Assembly (NCBI RefSeq): GCF_002994745.2
Contig: NC_037094.1
Location: 20,375,001 to 20,439,000, forward strand
Direction of reading: 5' to 3'
From: Rosa chinensis
Taxonomy: Eukaryota > Streptophyta > Magnoliopsida > Rosales > Rosaceae
Length of the DNA: 64,000 nt
Shown here: positions 35,206-48,019 of the stretch, in pieces
Layout: each line of letters opens with the position of its first letter
Numbering within the stretch: position 1 is the stretch's first letter
The notes under the pieces: model-generated
Told to the model about the DNA's origin: nothing
Database searches by the model: none
What the model saw: the letters and a program-made list of their open reading frames with translations, nothing else
Program-made: the position numbers and the translations under genes

Positions 35206-35989
35206 CAACAAAAAATGAAAGAATTTTTGTTAACAGAGATATGACAAAGATTAGTAGGACATGCATGAATGAAAACACATGAATCTAAAACTCGATCAAC
35301 TAGATTATTACCTTCTAGTTTTGACATGAATAAAAATACAAAGTAACTAATAAAAATGCACAGTAAGTTTGTTTGGCATCGATAGTAGTTTTTCAAAAGT
35401 ATGCTAGTAGCATTTTCAAACAATATTAGTATCTTCTTTTTTTATGGTAAAATGACAAGCCTTCATCTTTTTGGTCTAGGTAAAAGTCAACTTGACTAGT
35501 CTTTGAACCTCACTGACACATTGACACATTCAACAACCCTACATGAGAGAAAATCATATTCATCATGCAAAAAGAAGCAGAAACTAGTATCCCTTTGCAT
35601 AATGTACTATTCAATCACTAATTGCCAAATGGAAAGATAGGCTTTCAGTAGCAAACACTATGTTTGGTATAAGGAATGAATAATAAGAACAAAACACATA
35701 TAGCAGTACAAAAGTGCGACAATCTAAAAGACTCAGGGTCCTAGTTCAAATGCCAAGTAAGCACCTCCTTATTGTAACCAAATAGTTGAGCATGTAAAAG
35801 CAATATAACCAAGTAACCATAAAATTCCAAGGATCGCAGAAACAATTACCAATTAAGTTATGCATTGTAAATATGAAGGTCTGCTCAAAGGCTAGCACAT
35901 TAATTACCTGTATAATTACAATGATTGCAGAGACAATAGGTGGGGCAAAGATAACAGAGACACAATAGGTGGGGGCAAGGAGCAGAAAC

Positions 35990-36300
35990 ACAAACCTTCT
36001 CGCTCGAGAGCCTATCGTAATCGGAGCAATAACACATTTTGCAGGGATTGTAGTAGGCGTGCCTCGAACACAGTAAAACTTCTCTGGCTTGACCGCTTCT
36101 AGATCGTGCCCAACATAAAGGAACAATATAAAAATAGTTAGTAAAGTCGTAAATAGAATCAATCACGCAAGTTGAATTGAGGTTGAGATTAATCAATGGC
36201 AATACAATACCTTTTTCTTGGCCTCTTCCTCCTCTCTGTGCTTTTGGAAGGGAATCTTCTTCCACATAATGGAAAGGAGCACCTTTTGCATCAACTTCTG
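35990..36300 (-). pseudogene. possible captured exons in the MULE-like element
   Basis: Two exon-like pieces on the minus strand. One lies near 36299-36210 after a TTTCAG acceptor (VDAKGAPFHYVEEDSLPKAQ and on to RGGRGQEK, then GT). Another, near 36105-36000, ends at GT. It is open in two frames (EAVKPEKFYCVRGTPTTIPA or SGQAREVLLCSRHAYYNPCK). I cannot name the source gene. Splice-like edges and protein-like composition suggest a host fragment carried by the element, but chance is not excluded. Confidence 0.35.
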
Positions 36301-36539
36301 AAATCAGTTTAACACCGATTCATCAATTAAATAAAATTTGCATAGAGCATGAAAAACCGATATCATTCTAAGCTAGGAATTTCAAAAGCCGATCTCCAAA
36401 CCAAATCTACTTACCGAGTTTGCAAGCTTGAAGCCGAAGCTATGGAGGACGACGACTATGAACATAGAAGGTGTACGATCAAAACACACTTAAGATGGAG
36501 GAATCTGAGGGAATCGTCGAGGGAGCTTGAGATGGAGAC

Positions 36540-36910
36540 GTGACCGGTGGAGTTGAGAGGAAGAGGAGAGAATCAGAGATCTGGTTCTAATCGCCGTCGT
36601 GCATCGGAGATCCGTTTCGTGCGTCCAAGATCTAGTCGCGAAACGGCGCCTGTCGGGGATTCAGTTCCAATCACCGACGTGATGGTGGAGAAGAGTGTCT
36701 CGCCGGAGAGAGGAGGGGGAGAGAGAGAGGCAGAGGAGAGAATCGGAGATCTGGTTCCAGTCCGCGTCGTGCATTAGAGGTCCAGTTCGTGCGTCGGAGA
36801 TCCAGTTGCTAAACAACGTCGTGCGTCAGATATTCAGTTCCGATCGCCGATGTGACGGTGGAGAGTATTTCGGCGGAGAGACGGAGGGGGAGGGAGAGAG
36901 AGAGATCATA
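36540..36910 (+). repeat. GC-rich subterminal repeats of MULE-like element
   Basis: Motifs such as CGGAGATC, CCAGTTCGTGCGTC and GATCGCCG recur, with an imperfect internal duplication (about 36540-36720 and 36720-36910). A run of GAGAGAGAGA follows. Confidence 0.55.
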
Positions 36911-36984
36911 ATTTTTTTGTTGTAATTGCGAAGAGATATAAGAAATAATTAAGGTGGATGGGCAAAATTTTTATTGCTGAAAAT

Positions 36985-37078
36985 AATTTGGGTATCAAAT
37001 GGCCTTATTTGTACAAGAAACAATAGGTGGCCTTATGGCTAATTAAAGTTTGAGAATGACACTTATGAGTAATTTTCT
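36985..37078 (-). repeat. right terminal inverted repeat of MULE-like element
   Basis: Partner of 33546-33640. Confidence 0.72.
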
Positions 37079-38152
37079 AAAAAAAAAAATCTCTTTTTAA
37101 CCAAACGGTATCAAAATTGGTCTAGATAGTCTAAAAGCGGTACTACCAATTTAAAAGCAATCCGTAATAGAATTTATATAGAAAAATAAAGTAATGATGT
37201 TGAAAGGAAAACTATTCCTACTCATGTATTGCAGTGATTGCACGAATAGATAGGAATAAGGATACTTTATACGAATAAAACCTAATGATGCCGAGAGGAA
37301 AACTATTCCTAACCATTTATTGCTCATGGCCGGTGACCAAAATATAAATTCATCAACAGGGAACGAAAGGAAAAAAGGAACTTCTTGGATAATGGAGACG
37401 CGTTAGCACCTTTGAATATAAATTTTCAATTGTATGAAATTGACTGGGCTGTGTGCTGAAGTGCATGGCCGTGCTTGCATAAACATTTTCATGGATAATA
37501 AGAACTTTTGATATAATTAATTGTTTTGTGGTTGAGGGTTTAGGCTCAGACTACATATAGCTAGGGCCTGCATGTATAGTAAAAAGAATGTTAATTGCTG
37601 TGTTGTTCTACATCAGCATGCCATATCATTGTTGAAAAATACACAGAAGCTCAATTTATTAATCAAGAGAAGAATTCTCTCTGTACTATATCTTCATCTT
37701 CTTCCTTTCCTTGCAAACGCGCCCTTCAAAATTTTTATTCTTTTGCCATGTTATAAAATTCTAAAGAAAAGGCGAACAATTCTAAACGCTGCAAGGATTC
37801 CAAATGGGGAATGGATACAGTCATAGAGAGCATATATCTATGCTATCAATATAGCTGGTTTCTCTAATGTCACAGCCTAAAACAAAAGTAATCAATATGT
37901 TTCATAGTCAGGCCTAACGTAATTTATAATCTATTTAAGGTCCTATATAGTGGTTCTACTCAAACTTCATAGTGCAATTGATTTGGATGGTTCAATTTAG
38001 GAGTAGGCAGATATCATGTGAAGCTGGGATTGAGCTCCTTTGCAGTGAATATATCTCTGAAGTTGAATTTCATAAAATCATAATCATTGAAATATTCCAA
38101 TGGTTAGATCGTCGCCACATCAGCTTGTCTCATATTTTGAGTTTATTTTTTA
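37079..38152. other. AT-rich spacer
   Basis: No gene recognised. An imperfect direct repeat (GAGAGGAAAACTATTCCTA and a variant) occurs at about 37200 and 37290. Confidence 0.5.
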
Positions 38153-38403
38153 TTTTTTTTATTACAAAAAGTTTAGGTGAGAGCTTGGTTACACTACACC
38201 ACCATCACCAGGGCAAGTCTACAACCTCAACCCTGAAGGACTTGCGTGTGACACGTACTTGTCACACAGCCCACAAGTATGGATTTCTGTAGAGGACTTA
38301 TAGATCGCGAACCAACGAGGCATGTTGGCAGCGGGGATCAAATTCGGGTGGGGGTTCCAGCACTAGTCCGCCCTTGCCAACTGAGCCAAACCTCATTGGT
38401 GGG
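38153..38403 (-). mobile_element. tRNA-derived SINE, minus strand
   Basis: On the minus strand it starts CCACCAATGAGGTT and contains a perfect A-box TGGCTCAGTTGG (38377-38388), then GAATTTGATCC (about 38334-38344) as a weaker B-box. It ends near 38153 in an A-rich tail (T-rich on the plus strand). The length of about 250 bp fits plant SINEs. Both flanks are T-runs, so the target duplication cannot be defined. Confidence 0.65.
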
Positions 38404-41400
38404 TTTTTTTTTCTTTTCAAACCAATGTCAACTTGCCGTTATCTACCGGAATGGACCAAAAAAAAAAAAAAAACAGTTTTCCATTTAAAACACGATGTAT
38501 AAGATCTAAAATCCTTCAAGAACATTAAGATATACATCAGAAAGCTTAATTTTCAGATTATGGGAACTCAGACTCAAAGAACTTATATACGTCTATATCT
38601 TCTTCGCATTTCCTCATCTGCTAGCTTTATTCTTAGAAAGCTTGGGTTTTTTTAAATTTCAGTTGGTCTAGCTCTGGTATCCAATTTCATTAATACCCGG
38701 GTTGAAATCATGGTGGAAGAAGGTGGTAGCAATAGGTTTTGACCGATACCCGGTCACCCGAAGAATGGTTATCACATGCAAGCAAGGGAGCTTGTTCCAT
38801 TGGCACTGAATAGGCAAGAAAGCATAAGGGGTTTCCTGGACGATGATCATTTCAAAGCTGGAGCAGATCCCGTCACAATTATTTTAGACTTGTGTAGCCA
38901 CGCCTGCTTCTCCAAGAATGCTCTTTGTAAGGAGCCGTTGCAGTCGATCAGTATCTAAGACATTGAAAGAAGCTATTGAATTGGCAGAGTTTTGTGTGGG
39001 GTAGAAGTATGAAGGAAAACTTTTCATTGTCTAGTAAATTGAACAATTTGGACGTGAATTTGCAAGATTGTGGCCTTTTGATCAAGACTGGGGTGCTTGG
39101 TGATCGAGGCTACTTTGCCTTTGTCTATGGCTATTGGCTAGTTCTTCAACTAAATCTGATTTTTATTTATGCTTTCTGGTAACCATGGGAGAGTTTTCAT
39201 GGAAGCACAGAGAGAGTAAGACAGGCACACATAGGAGAAAGACTGTACGGTTTAACTCCATATTTTTTTTTTTTTTTGCTCGCGTTAATGATAGTTAACG
39301 GGAGGTTTAGAAAGAAAAAAAATTGGTGGAAAATTAATGTGTTAATTTTTAGAATCTTTATATTAGATTAGACAAAGAGTCAAGATTTTATTAAATTAAA
39401 GTAAATTCACAATCTCCTCACTTTAGAGGAGCTAGATCCATGAAGCTGAGGTATCACATGACATATCCGACTTATCAATTAAATGCTAAAAAAATGACAT
39501 GTGAAAAATATTTTTGGTGTTTCTTCACATACGATAGCAGAGGCAGTATGCATATCTTATTTTGAAACAAATGATTGTGATTCATGAGTTCGATATGCCA
39601 AATTTCATGGCCACCCCAACTTAGACTTTCTTCACTAAATTAGTCCCTGTAAAATCTAACTTCAGTTAAGAGAGATTAGAGAGTGATCATAATCATCAAC
39701 TTATATAGAAATTGTTTGATCTACCAACCCGATGCGAGTTGAGTACCTACTGTGCATTAAACATCCGGTTCAAAACCAATTAGCAATTTACGAGGCATAA
39801 CTCACAGTCTTATATATACAGAATGAAGATGTTATGAAAATTGTAAAATATTTGTCAGCACATAAAATTTAAACTTATTCTCAGAACTTTGTCATGTATG
39901 AAATTATTATCAAGCGCAGTACTGTTGCACCAATACTAGCTTTAAATCAAAGTTTTCACTCTGGTTATCACGTTGATTTACTGTATATGCATATCTGCAG
40001 TGAATATTTGTCGTTTTATCTCATTTTTTCTCCTGTTTCTTCGAATTTTATTTAGTTTACCGCAACTTGCACCGAGCAACTTCATTGTCTGGAGGAATCT
40101 TATTTACTTAAAGCACGATTATTGTTCCAAACAATTAAGTTGAATCCAGTAGCATAATTAATTGATTGAGATGTGGAACTGCCATGAGCCACTAAAAGTC
40201 TAAAATAAAACCAAGGAAAATGACACCCTGATCGAGGTCGATGAAGAAATTATTGGCGTTGGATTCACGGGTTGCTCTAGTCGGGAAATTCAACATCGTA
40301 GTCCATTTTCTATATGAAACCCGAATATACCTCAGCGATTGGTTAACCAGCCATTAAAAAATTATTAAGCTAACATATGCTAGCTGTTGCTCTAGTGGGA
40401 TTCCTCGCACTCATGATAATTTCCACTGTCCATTTCCCAGGTTGCTCACGTTCGGAAATTTATCCCTGCATTTCTTTGCAAACTTTGGTCATATATATAC
40501 TGTATATTTACTGAAATCCCTCAGTGGTTGGTTAATACCACTAGAGAATCGACCACCGCATACTTTGATCCTTTTTTTATCTTTTGTTTATAATTTTGAC
40601 AGATGACTGAAAATAAACATGCCTACAATGTGTTATTTGCATGCTCTTCATGTTGTCAATCGTTCAACCAAGCCGCACTACGTACAGTGATCGTTCAGTT
40701 GACAAGAAAATGATCGATCTTGAGGACAATGGTGAGACAAATTGAACATGCATGTGCCTTTCTGTAAGGAACAGTGTACGTTCTTATTGATTTAAATCAC
40801 TACAGCCAGAAAATATAGCACCACACTACTGTTGTGTTCTTAAGGCAATATCTAAGGTGTACGTAGTGCATGATTGTAAAGTAGCTTAATTATAAAAGTT
40901 CAGATCTCTCCACTTATTGCTTTTTCTGTTGGATGTCCACTTGTTTTCATCATGCATTGCTAATTGCTTGATGCCATGGCAAGTGTGTATTGACTTAGAG
41001 GACTAATTAAATAGACTTTGATTAATTTGACATATATTATTATTATTATTTTTGAAATATATATATTAATGTTTTTGAAGAGACGATATTTGGGTGAATA
41101 TATTAGTTTAAGTAAATTTCATTACGGCTCAATCAAATTGAGAAGACAAGTCCCAGCTGAAAAAACTTTTTGCTGACGTCATTTTAAAAACGAACCTACA
41201 TTAGTCTTTCTTTTTTTTTTTTTTTTTTTTGATCTGGTACATTAGTCTTTCTTAGAACGAATGAATATATGTATGTGAGTGTATATAGGAATTATGTGTC
41301 TATGACTGTATTTAGGAATAACAAGATTATGAACATATGACACATTAATTAAAGTCACAGCAGACGTCTGTACGCTTCAAACTGCATGCCATCAATTAGG

Positions 41401-41568
41401 GAAATTACAATCTCAAAAGAGTTATGGAATACTTGGCGCATGTAAAACAACGTCCAAGAGGAAAAACAGAAACCAGCAAGAAATTAAACTAGCAAATATA
41501 ATTTGCCTCAAGCATACGAATCAGACATATAACATCAAGATCGATCAATGTGGCAATTGCTTTCTCGC
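38404..41568. other. long spacer with no recognised gene
   Basis: Protein-like short frames occur on both strands at about 38670-39180, but I could not match them to a family and stops interrupt them. A loose direct repeat (CTCAGCGATTGGTTAA and CTCAGTGGTTGGTTAA) sits at about 40331 and 40520. Poly(T) runs lie at 39264 and 41212. Confidence 0.5.
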
Positions 41569-41988
41569 TTATGCACATTGGAAGCCTGGAGGGAACTTCT
41601 TTGCACAGCCGTCAAGGAGCAAGCTCAACGAAATAGGGATGTTAAGGTTGATACCCAGAATGTTGGCCTTAATGGCAGTGCAAAGGCACACAGCAACTTC
41701 AAGATCCAGAAGTCCATCAAGGACAGCACAGCAAGGTGTATCCGGAGGGCTCCCGACAACTGCCCCAACCGCCCCATTCAGCAACTTGGCACATACCCCC
41801 AACTTTAGGGTATCCCTAGGGCAGCTCTTTGTGGCAGCAGAACCGGCACTGGGAATAGGGGTTTTGATTGGCTTAGGTGTTGTGATGGGATGAGGCTGAG
41901 AGCAAGTGTAACAACCACTTGCTAGGGCACAAAAGAGAAGGTTGATGGAGAGGAAGAGAGCAATGGTGGAACATCTCTTGGAATCCAT
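41569..41988 (-). CDS. hybrid proline-rich / 8-cysteine-motif protein (DC2.15-like)
   Basis: Intact single exon, 139 residues. Signal peptide is residues 1 to about 25 (MDSKRCSTIALFLSINLLFC then ALASG), so the product is secreted to the cell wall or surface. A short proline/threonine-rich linker (about 31-50) follows. The C-terminal hydrophobic-seed/LTP-like domain carries the full 8-cysteine motif: C56, C66, C86-C87, C101-x-C103, C128, C138. Family members are small cell-wall proteins linked to stress, development or lipid binding; the exact role is unknown. The start is the first Met and directly precedes the signal peptide; stop TAA at 41569-41571. The linker is short for the HyPRP class. 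No defect is seen, and this is the only complete host gene in the window. Confidence 0.93.
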   Translation of the reverse strand: MDSKRCSTIALFLSINLLFCALASGCYTCSQPHPITTPKPIKTPIPSAGSAATKSCPRDTLKLGVCAKLLNGAVGAVVGSPPDTPCCAVLDGLLDLEVAVCLCTAIKANILGINLNIPISLSLLLDGCAKKFPPGFQCA

Positions 41989-42066
41989 ATCTTTTTCTCA
42001 AGTTTTGAACTAGCTAGTGTCAATTTGCTTTGAGTTGTGATATATGGTTAATGTTGTTGAAGTGGT

Positions 42067-42073
42067 ACTTATA
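42067..42073 (-). promoter_or_regulatory. TATA box of the 8-cysteine-motif gene
   Basis: Minus strand TATAAGT, about 80 bases upstream of the start codon at 41988, implying a leader near 50 bases. Confidence 0.55.
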
Positions 42074-42660
42074 GAGTTCAGTAGGAGTGAAATTTCTATT
42101 GATAAATTGATAGATAGAACATAATATGTGTGTGTACGCGTATAGAAAATAATAATAATAATTAAGTACGTAGAAAATTAACTATAGAATCATAGCGTGA
42201 GAGAGAGCAGCATGTGAAGCAAGGCTGGATTACCATTAGCTGCTAGTGCTGTAGATTCCACACTAAATTTGGAAGGCCTGGTGTGCATGTTCAAAATTAG
42301 CTAGTTTAATACCTAATGTGGTTCAATTGGATCACGGGTTTGCACAATGGCGTTCTTTCGTTCATGACCCGTGAACATCAGCCACCTTGGCTACTTCAAT
42401 GATATTTGGATTCTATAGTCAAGAACGAAGAGAGATTATTAATTTTGGTCCAAGATACAATTTGTTACCTTAGCTTGTTAATTGTCAATTTGTTAAAAGG
42501 ACACAGTGTTGGGGCTCGCCGAGAATCCACTAATCAACTTGAATAATTCATTCAAATGAGTTGCTGTGTGCTTCACTTTATTTTGGGTGGCCTTAGAAGT
42601 TGGCTCTCAAGAGCTCATTTTTAGAATAGCAAGGGTCTTTGAAAATTAAGTTCATTTGTG
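42074..42660. other. upstream spacer of the 8-cysteine-motif gene
   Basis: AT-rich, with short AAT repeats near 42150. No second gene seen. Confidence 0.5.
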
Positions 42661-42666
42661 TCACTT

Positions 42667-42853
42667 TTTTTCTTTTTTGAGGAGAAACGAGAACAAAATT
42701 TCATTGATCATTTAAGTAAACATTATAAGAAGCCAGACATGCATGGATTGGAATCAAGTCCCTGAGCAGTAACCTTACACTTCAAAGCATAGAGCTCAAG
42801 TACATAGAAGAATTAAGCCAGGGCGAGGCTAACCACGGCCATACTAAAAAATC
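42667..42853 (-). mobile_element. possible 5'-truncated LINE end
   Basis: On the minus strand ATGATCAATGAAATTTTG followed by an A-rich tail (42666-42680) resembles the 3' ends of the LINEs at 2105 and 31616. The piece stops where copia D begins. No target duplication was confirmed. Confidence 0.35.
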
Positions 42854-42858
42854 AAACA

Positions 42859-43068
42859 TGTTTAAGGAAATTGGCAGCAAGAGAAGATTGTAGAGAGAAT
42901 TGTTGTGTGTATTCATTGATAATAGGAGCCCTATATATAGGATTACAAAGTACAAATTCTTGGAGTACAAGGATTCCTATTCTAACTTGAATTTGGAATT
43001 CTACCCTATTACAACTATAAAACTAATCCTAGTTTGACAGGCACACCAATAGTCAACATTCTTCAACA
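42859..43068 (-). repeat. 3' LTR of copia D
   Basis: 210 bp, related to the LTRs of copia B. The partner LTR is missing. Confidence 0.85.
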
Positions 43069-43185
43069 CTCCCCCTTGTGCCCCTCAAACTTGGTGATGA
43101 CCCTTTGATCGTTGCCTCGTTAAAAACCTTGATCGAGTAATAAAAACCGTGTAGGAATAAAACAACCTCGAGGAGGAGAAAAAGA

Positions 43186-43237
43186 TCGAGTACAACACGT
43201 CCTTTACTCTTCGAGTACAACACGTCCTTTACTCTTC
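43186..43237 (+). repeat. 26-bp tandem duplication in copia D
   Basis: GTACAACACGTCCTTTACTC plus TTCGA occurs twice in a row. Confidence 0.8.
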
Positions 43238-43455
43238 GAGATCAAATATGTGGACATCATACCTCCCCTGATGTCGACATCTCCCCTTAATTGCTACAAT
43301 CGTGGAAGTTCGGATATTTTCTTCAATCCAATGCTTTGAACATGTTTCTCGAAGGTGGATTAGGTAACGACTTAATGAACAAGTCCGCTACATTATCTTC
43401 TGACAGGATTTGGTTCACTTGAATCTTTAGAAGTTCTTGTTGTTGCTGATTATAC

Positions 43456-44020
43456 ACTACTACAATAAGTTAATCAGACGACAGATATTTGGAGTTGTCT
43501 GATGACCAGCCTCACTGTGGTCTAAACGAGTGTTGTGTGATTGAAAAATCACACAACAGTGATTTCACCGTTGTGTGACAATACTTTGCTCAACATAATA
43601 CATGTTTCTGTTGTGTGAATTCTGCGCAGGCATGTGCTTGGCATGGCATGCGCAGGAATGTGTCGACACATTCAGACAACAGAAGAAGGAATTCGCCGTT
43701 GTCTGAGATTCATAACACACAACAGTTATAACTTATTCTTTGTTGTCTGAGATTAATAATAGACAACAGATATAACTCATTCTTTGTTATCTGAGGTAAG
43801 AAATACACTACCGAAGTGAAATGATCACCCTTGTCTGTTGATTACTCAGACAACAGAGATGATTTTATTTCCGTTGTGTGTTATGAATCTCACACAATAT
43901 AATTTTGTTTTCTTTTATTGTTGGTTGTTAGTTCACACAACAAATTCTTTTTATCAACCATTGTGTGAGCAACATTAGGTTTGTTGTCTGAGCTTGCTTC
44001 TCACTACATTGTTTTGAGCT
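43456..44020 (+). repeat. left subterminal repeat region of CACTA element
   Basis: Dense array of CACACAACAG, GTTGTCTGA and their complements, in both orientations. Confidence 0.85.
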
Positions 44021-45152
44021 GTTGTTCGTTCATTATGTATTCTGTCCCTGGAATATCTTTTCATAAATAATGCTCCATATTACCACATAAAACCACACTA
44101 ATCCATATCATATAAAATTTTTAAACTTCCAAACATTCAAGTTATTAGATAATGTATCAAACAAGAAAGCCTTCCTAGCTACTTCCTACACATGAATCAA
44201 AAGCATTATTCCTAGCTGCTAGCTAGACCCATGAATCAAACTTGGTAGCTCATATGCTGAAAGGAGGTAATCCATAGCACTTGCTTCTCGAGCTCTAAGA
44301 TCCCACTCCAAAACTCATTTACGTTGCTTCTCGAGCTTTAGATCATTACCGCATTATGGGCATCCTTGTTATGGCTCTAATGTCTTCCTTGCCAGTCCTC
44401 ACTGTCATAATTGAAGACTGTTGAAAACTAGAAAAACGTTAACAAAGACATAAGCAACATAAATGACCAAGAAAAAGGACCAGAAAATTAAATGAAATGT
44501 TACATGACAATATATGCAGCAATAACTGATGCAGAATGAAAGAGAGTTAAGTGGTGATGCATAATCATTTTGGTTGCTGTCATTTATGCCATTTGAATAG
44601 CTCATTAGTATTTAAGATGCTGTCATTTAAGTGCAGAGATGATAAGACAAAGAAAGGACAATAGTGTAGTTAAGAAAAGATAAATGAATCTATCAATGCA
44701 GTACGTTTTTACTCTATCATTTAACGATGGCAAAGAGCAATGCCTGCAAGACAAACCAACTCTATAACACACGAAATAAGTCCTAGACAAATGTATACAG
44801 GGCTAGAGCAATACATACTAAACAAATCAAACCAGGCTAGGCATGAACTCATATCACAAATTCAAGGCAGTAAAACATAAACTGAGTCATTGATTAATAA
44901 TTCAAAAGCACTAGCAACCAAATAACTGCAGGCCAAGGGTACCCTCACAGATGACAATGACCTCAATGTTCAATGACCTCACAAATAATCAAACATTAAA
45001 TTTCTCCTGGACAATTATAAAGTTCAGAAGTGCTTGTAAGCACTAGCATACTAGATAGCAGAACCAATGAGATGAAACAGGGGAAGCTACTGCCTACCAA
45101 AAATGAATCCAAAACTAAGTTTCTAGGAATATAGCGCACCTCATTCGTTTAC

Positions 45153-47602
45153 CTGCTCTGACAGAAACTCAAGTGTAAGTTGTATAAACACCTTTTCGAG
45201 ATCTTTTGGATCAACACCAATCTGTAATGAGGAGAGAAGGGATAAGGCAAAGAAGTTAGCTGGGAATGTAGAGAAGGCCAACAAAACTGCAACCATGAGG
45301 AACATAACTCAAGTTCATACTCTAGAAGTCAGCATTAAGAATTCATTCATTTTGGAAGATTTATAGAGTATATCTAGATGCTAACAATACACATGTAGAT
45401 AAGTAAGCCATCCAAGCATTTTGAATCTTCCTTTCTGTTTTATTAAACTTTAAGTGCTTCGATAGAATCAAAAATATAATAAGTTTGACAGAAACTTGCC
45501 ATCGTGCTCGCAAGGTGCGTATTTTTACAATTGGCTCAACCTTTTCCCAATAAACCTCACTCCATATGGATTATCTCTGTTTTATTTCATTCTTTAGTTC
45601 CTGAAAATGGAAAGATATATATAATGTCTCAGAAATTTTACATCAAGAAAGCAGTGAAACAGCAGATAGTATAATAAAATTTCAAACAGAAAGCTTAACA
45701 GTAAATCAAAAGAACATAAAGCAAATTGGACAACAAAAGTGTGTGCGCGCACATGAGTATACATACAGCATAAAGAAATAAGCCATCTTAAGATAACCAA
45801 AACTGGTTTCCATTACCTAAATAAGCACAGGAGGAAGATAGTATACAACAAGTTATGGTAGTATAACTAAATTTTGATGGTTACTAAATAAAAGAGATTC
45901 TATCTCCGACCTAGTGAAAACTGAAAATGCATATATAAAATTGCAACTAACTCACAGTAGAGTTCCATTAATATGAAGGCTTGTTCTAATTACAACAATT
46001 TCGAAGAGTAACAAAAGAAATTACTAACCTCCAGAAAAATTGAACTTTTTCACGAGGTGCATAAGGCTCGTAGATAAATCCTGGACTTGTCATGGAAACT
46101 CTAAGTGCTCCCTGCATATATCATAAGGTAAACACATATGACATGATTGCTTCTCTGGAATACGAGACAGAATAGACAATGAGAAGTTCAATGGTCATGA
46201 ATAATGCACAAGATGACGGTCACCTCTCTAACCCTTTATAGTGAAGTTCACTAGTTCTTTTAGCAAAGTACTAATGGAAAATATATTAACAAGAAGAACT
46301 GAATCGAAGGATTTACGGTATGAATTGAGAAGCTATTTTGTGACATTCTTGGAAGATAATTCAATGACACGAACAAAAGCATTGCAGGGATACGAACAAA
46401 ATTCAATGGAAAGAAAATTCAATTAGAGATATACCTTTAACAATATAAGCTTCTTTACGCTTAGTCGATCATCCACTAATCCAAAGCCATCAGGTGGCCA
46501 TACCTAATAATTACATGAAAGAAGAAAATTTTAGGTCTTCCTAAAAGCATAAAAAGAGGGCATAAACATTACTTACTGTGCAAAGTATATACAAAATTAG
46601 CATAGTGGATTACTTATTCAGTAATCACTTTTTTAAAAGAATACATGACAAAGAGAAAAACAATGAGTCAATTAGGAATCTATACCCAAATAAACGAATA
46701 AATGTCCATGCCCATTGAATTAAACTTCATGACGGAAAAATTTTCCACAAATATAGGAAGACAACATAAATTAAGTTGCAGACAATATGAAAATGCAAAT
46801 GAGACTTCAATTGACAATAAGCAAGAGTACTTTTCTAAAATGATGTCAGGGAAGTTTTACTATATCCATTAATGGCATGCAGTGTACATCAAACGTACAC
46901 CATGCAATCAAAAGATTAAAGAGGTATCCATGAAATTCACAGAATATGGTCAAATTTCTGATACTAATTAAGTTCTAGAAAAAGAGAACTTGCCTGAAAA
47001 GAAAACAATTAGTTCAAGCACAAAGCAATGCAAACCAAAAGTAATGCTTGAGTCTGTCAGAAATAAAAGGATAAACAAAATGTACTGAAAATTCTTCACC
47101 AAGGGCAGAAAACCAATTTTGTTAGTTTTTTTTACAGGACATGATCCATTAGTGGTAGCATGTATCTATCCACTCTGATTTTCATTCCACTAGGGTTCTT
47201 GAAACACATAGGTTTCGCACATTGCAGCCAAAATATGTTAGCTTTTAGCTATGCATTATGCCTAAGAAACAAATCAACCAAACTTATGAGCTCACACGAA
47301 GTCTTCATACCAAGTGTACTGAAAATTTTCTATTTGAAACATTGACTGCAACATTATTTTTGTGCTTTCAACAAAACTGAAGATTACATGTACCAGTCCC
47401 CACAAAGAAGTATTAACACACTTCTTCTCAATTAAAAATTCCCATCTTTGTTCCCTACAATGCCCTACCCTAAAACAATAAAGAAGAAACAATGATGATG
47501 TCCAACGAAGACAAGGAGATGCTAAGACATTCATAAATCATGCAAAAACAAGGAAATAGTGATAATACATTCATAAATATGCCAAAGAAATGGAATCGTA
47601 CC
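45153..47602 (-). pseudogene. captured gene fragments in CACTA element (Tim44-like / MRPL45-like protein)
   Basis: Exon-like blocks on the minus strand, in order. (A) about 47690-47602 reads DFDNRRALDTSNKFKALALN and LGCDS before GT. (B) 46503-46435, AG/GT edges, exactly 23 codons: VWPPDGFGLVDDRLSVKKLI then LLK. (C) 46111-46029, AG/GT: GALRVSMTSPGFIYEPYAPR then EKVQFFW. (D) 45600-45500 reads ELKNEIKQR, a stop, then SIWSEVYWEKVEPIVKIRTL then RARW, ending at a GC-type donor. (E) 45221-45153, AG/GT, 23 codons: IGVDPKDLEKVFIQLTLEFL then SEQ. The wording recalls plant Tim44-related/mitochondrial L45-like proteins, from memory. An exon between C and D and the 3' exons appear missing, and block D has a stop, so it is a fragment. 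Confidence 0.62.
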
Positions 47603-48019
47603 TGAATCACAACCAAGATTCAGTGCCAAAGCTTTGAATTTGTTGCTAGTGTCCAAAGCTCTCCTATTATCAAAATCTAGACCGGCAGATTGTGATTTTC
47701 CAGTTCACTAACTTCGTTGCTTCTTGAACTGTGCTCCGATTCGTACACGAAGTTGCCTGAAATTCCATAAATTAGAAAGAAATTGAAAGATCATAGATTA
47801 TAGGAGGAAGAAATTAGCAGATGAGCTGAAAAAATGACGGGCAAAACCCTTTTATTTGTTGTTTCTCTTCCAATCGGAGAAATAAGGTAACCTAAACAAT
47901 CAAACCCACAACAATCTGAATTAGATTCTCACCGTTTCCAACTAAAGTAAGCTCAGCCTATCTAACCCAAAATGAAGAAATTAACTTTACAGCATAATCA
48001 GAATCCATTAGTCGGAATG

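Larger units (their letters stand above)
33546..37078. mobile_element. MULE-like element with long terminal inverted repeats
   Basis: The two ends are related as inverted repeats over about 95 bp. Left: AGAGTTAATTACATATAAGTG, then GCCATAAGGCCACC, then ATAAGGCCACT. Right (inward): AGAAAATTACTCATAAGTG, then GCCATAAGGCCACC, then ATAAGGCCA. Spacing is the same on both sides. Long, imperfect inverted repeats and 3.5-kb size suit a Mutator-like element. The insertion lies in an A-run (33534-33544; 37079-37089), so the 9-bp duplication cannot be resolved. No transposase was found. The interior holds a minisatellite, possible captured exons and a GC-rich subterminal region. Confidence 0.72.

Noticed and set aside
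36540..36925. Plus-strand protein of 76 codons, twice
   Set aside because: Arises from imperfect GC-rich subterminal repeats of the MULE-like element.
38670..39182. Host gene fragment on either strand
   Set aside because: Short protein-like frames exist but are interrupted and matched no family I recognise.
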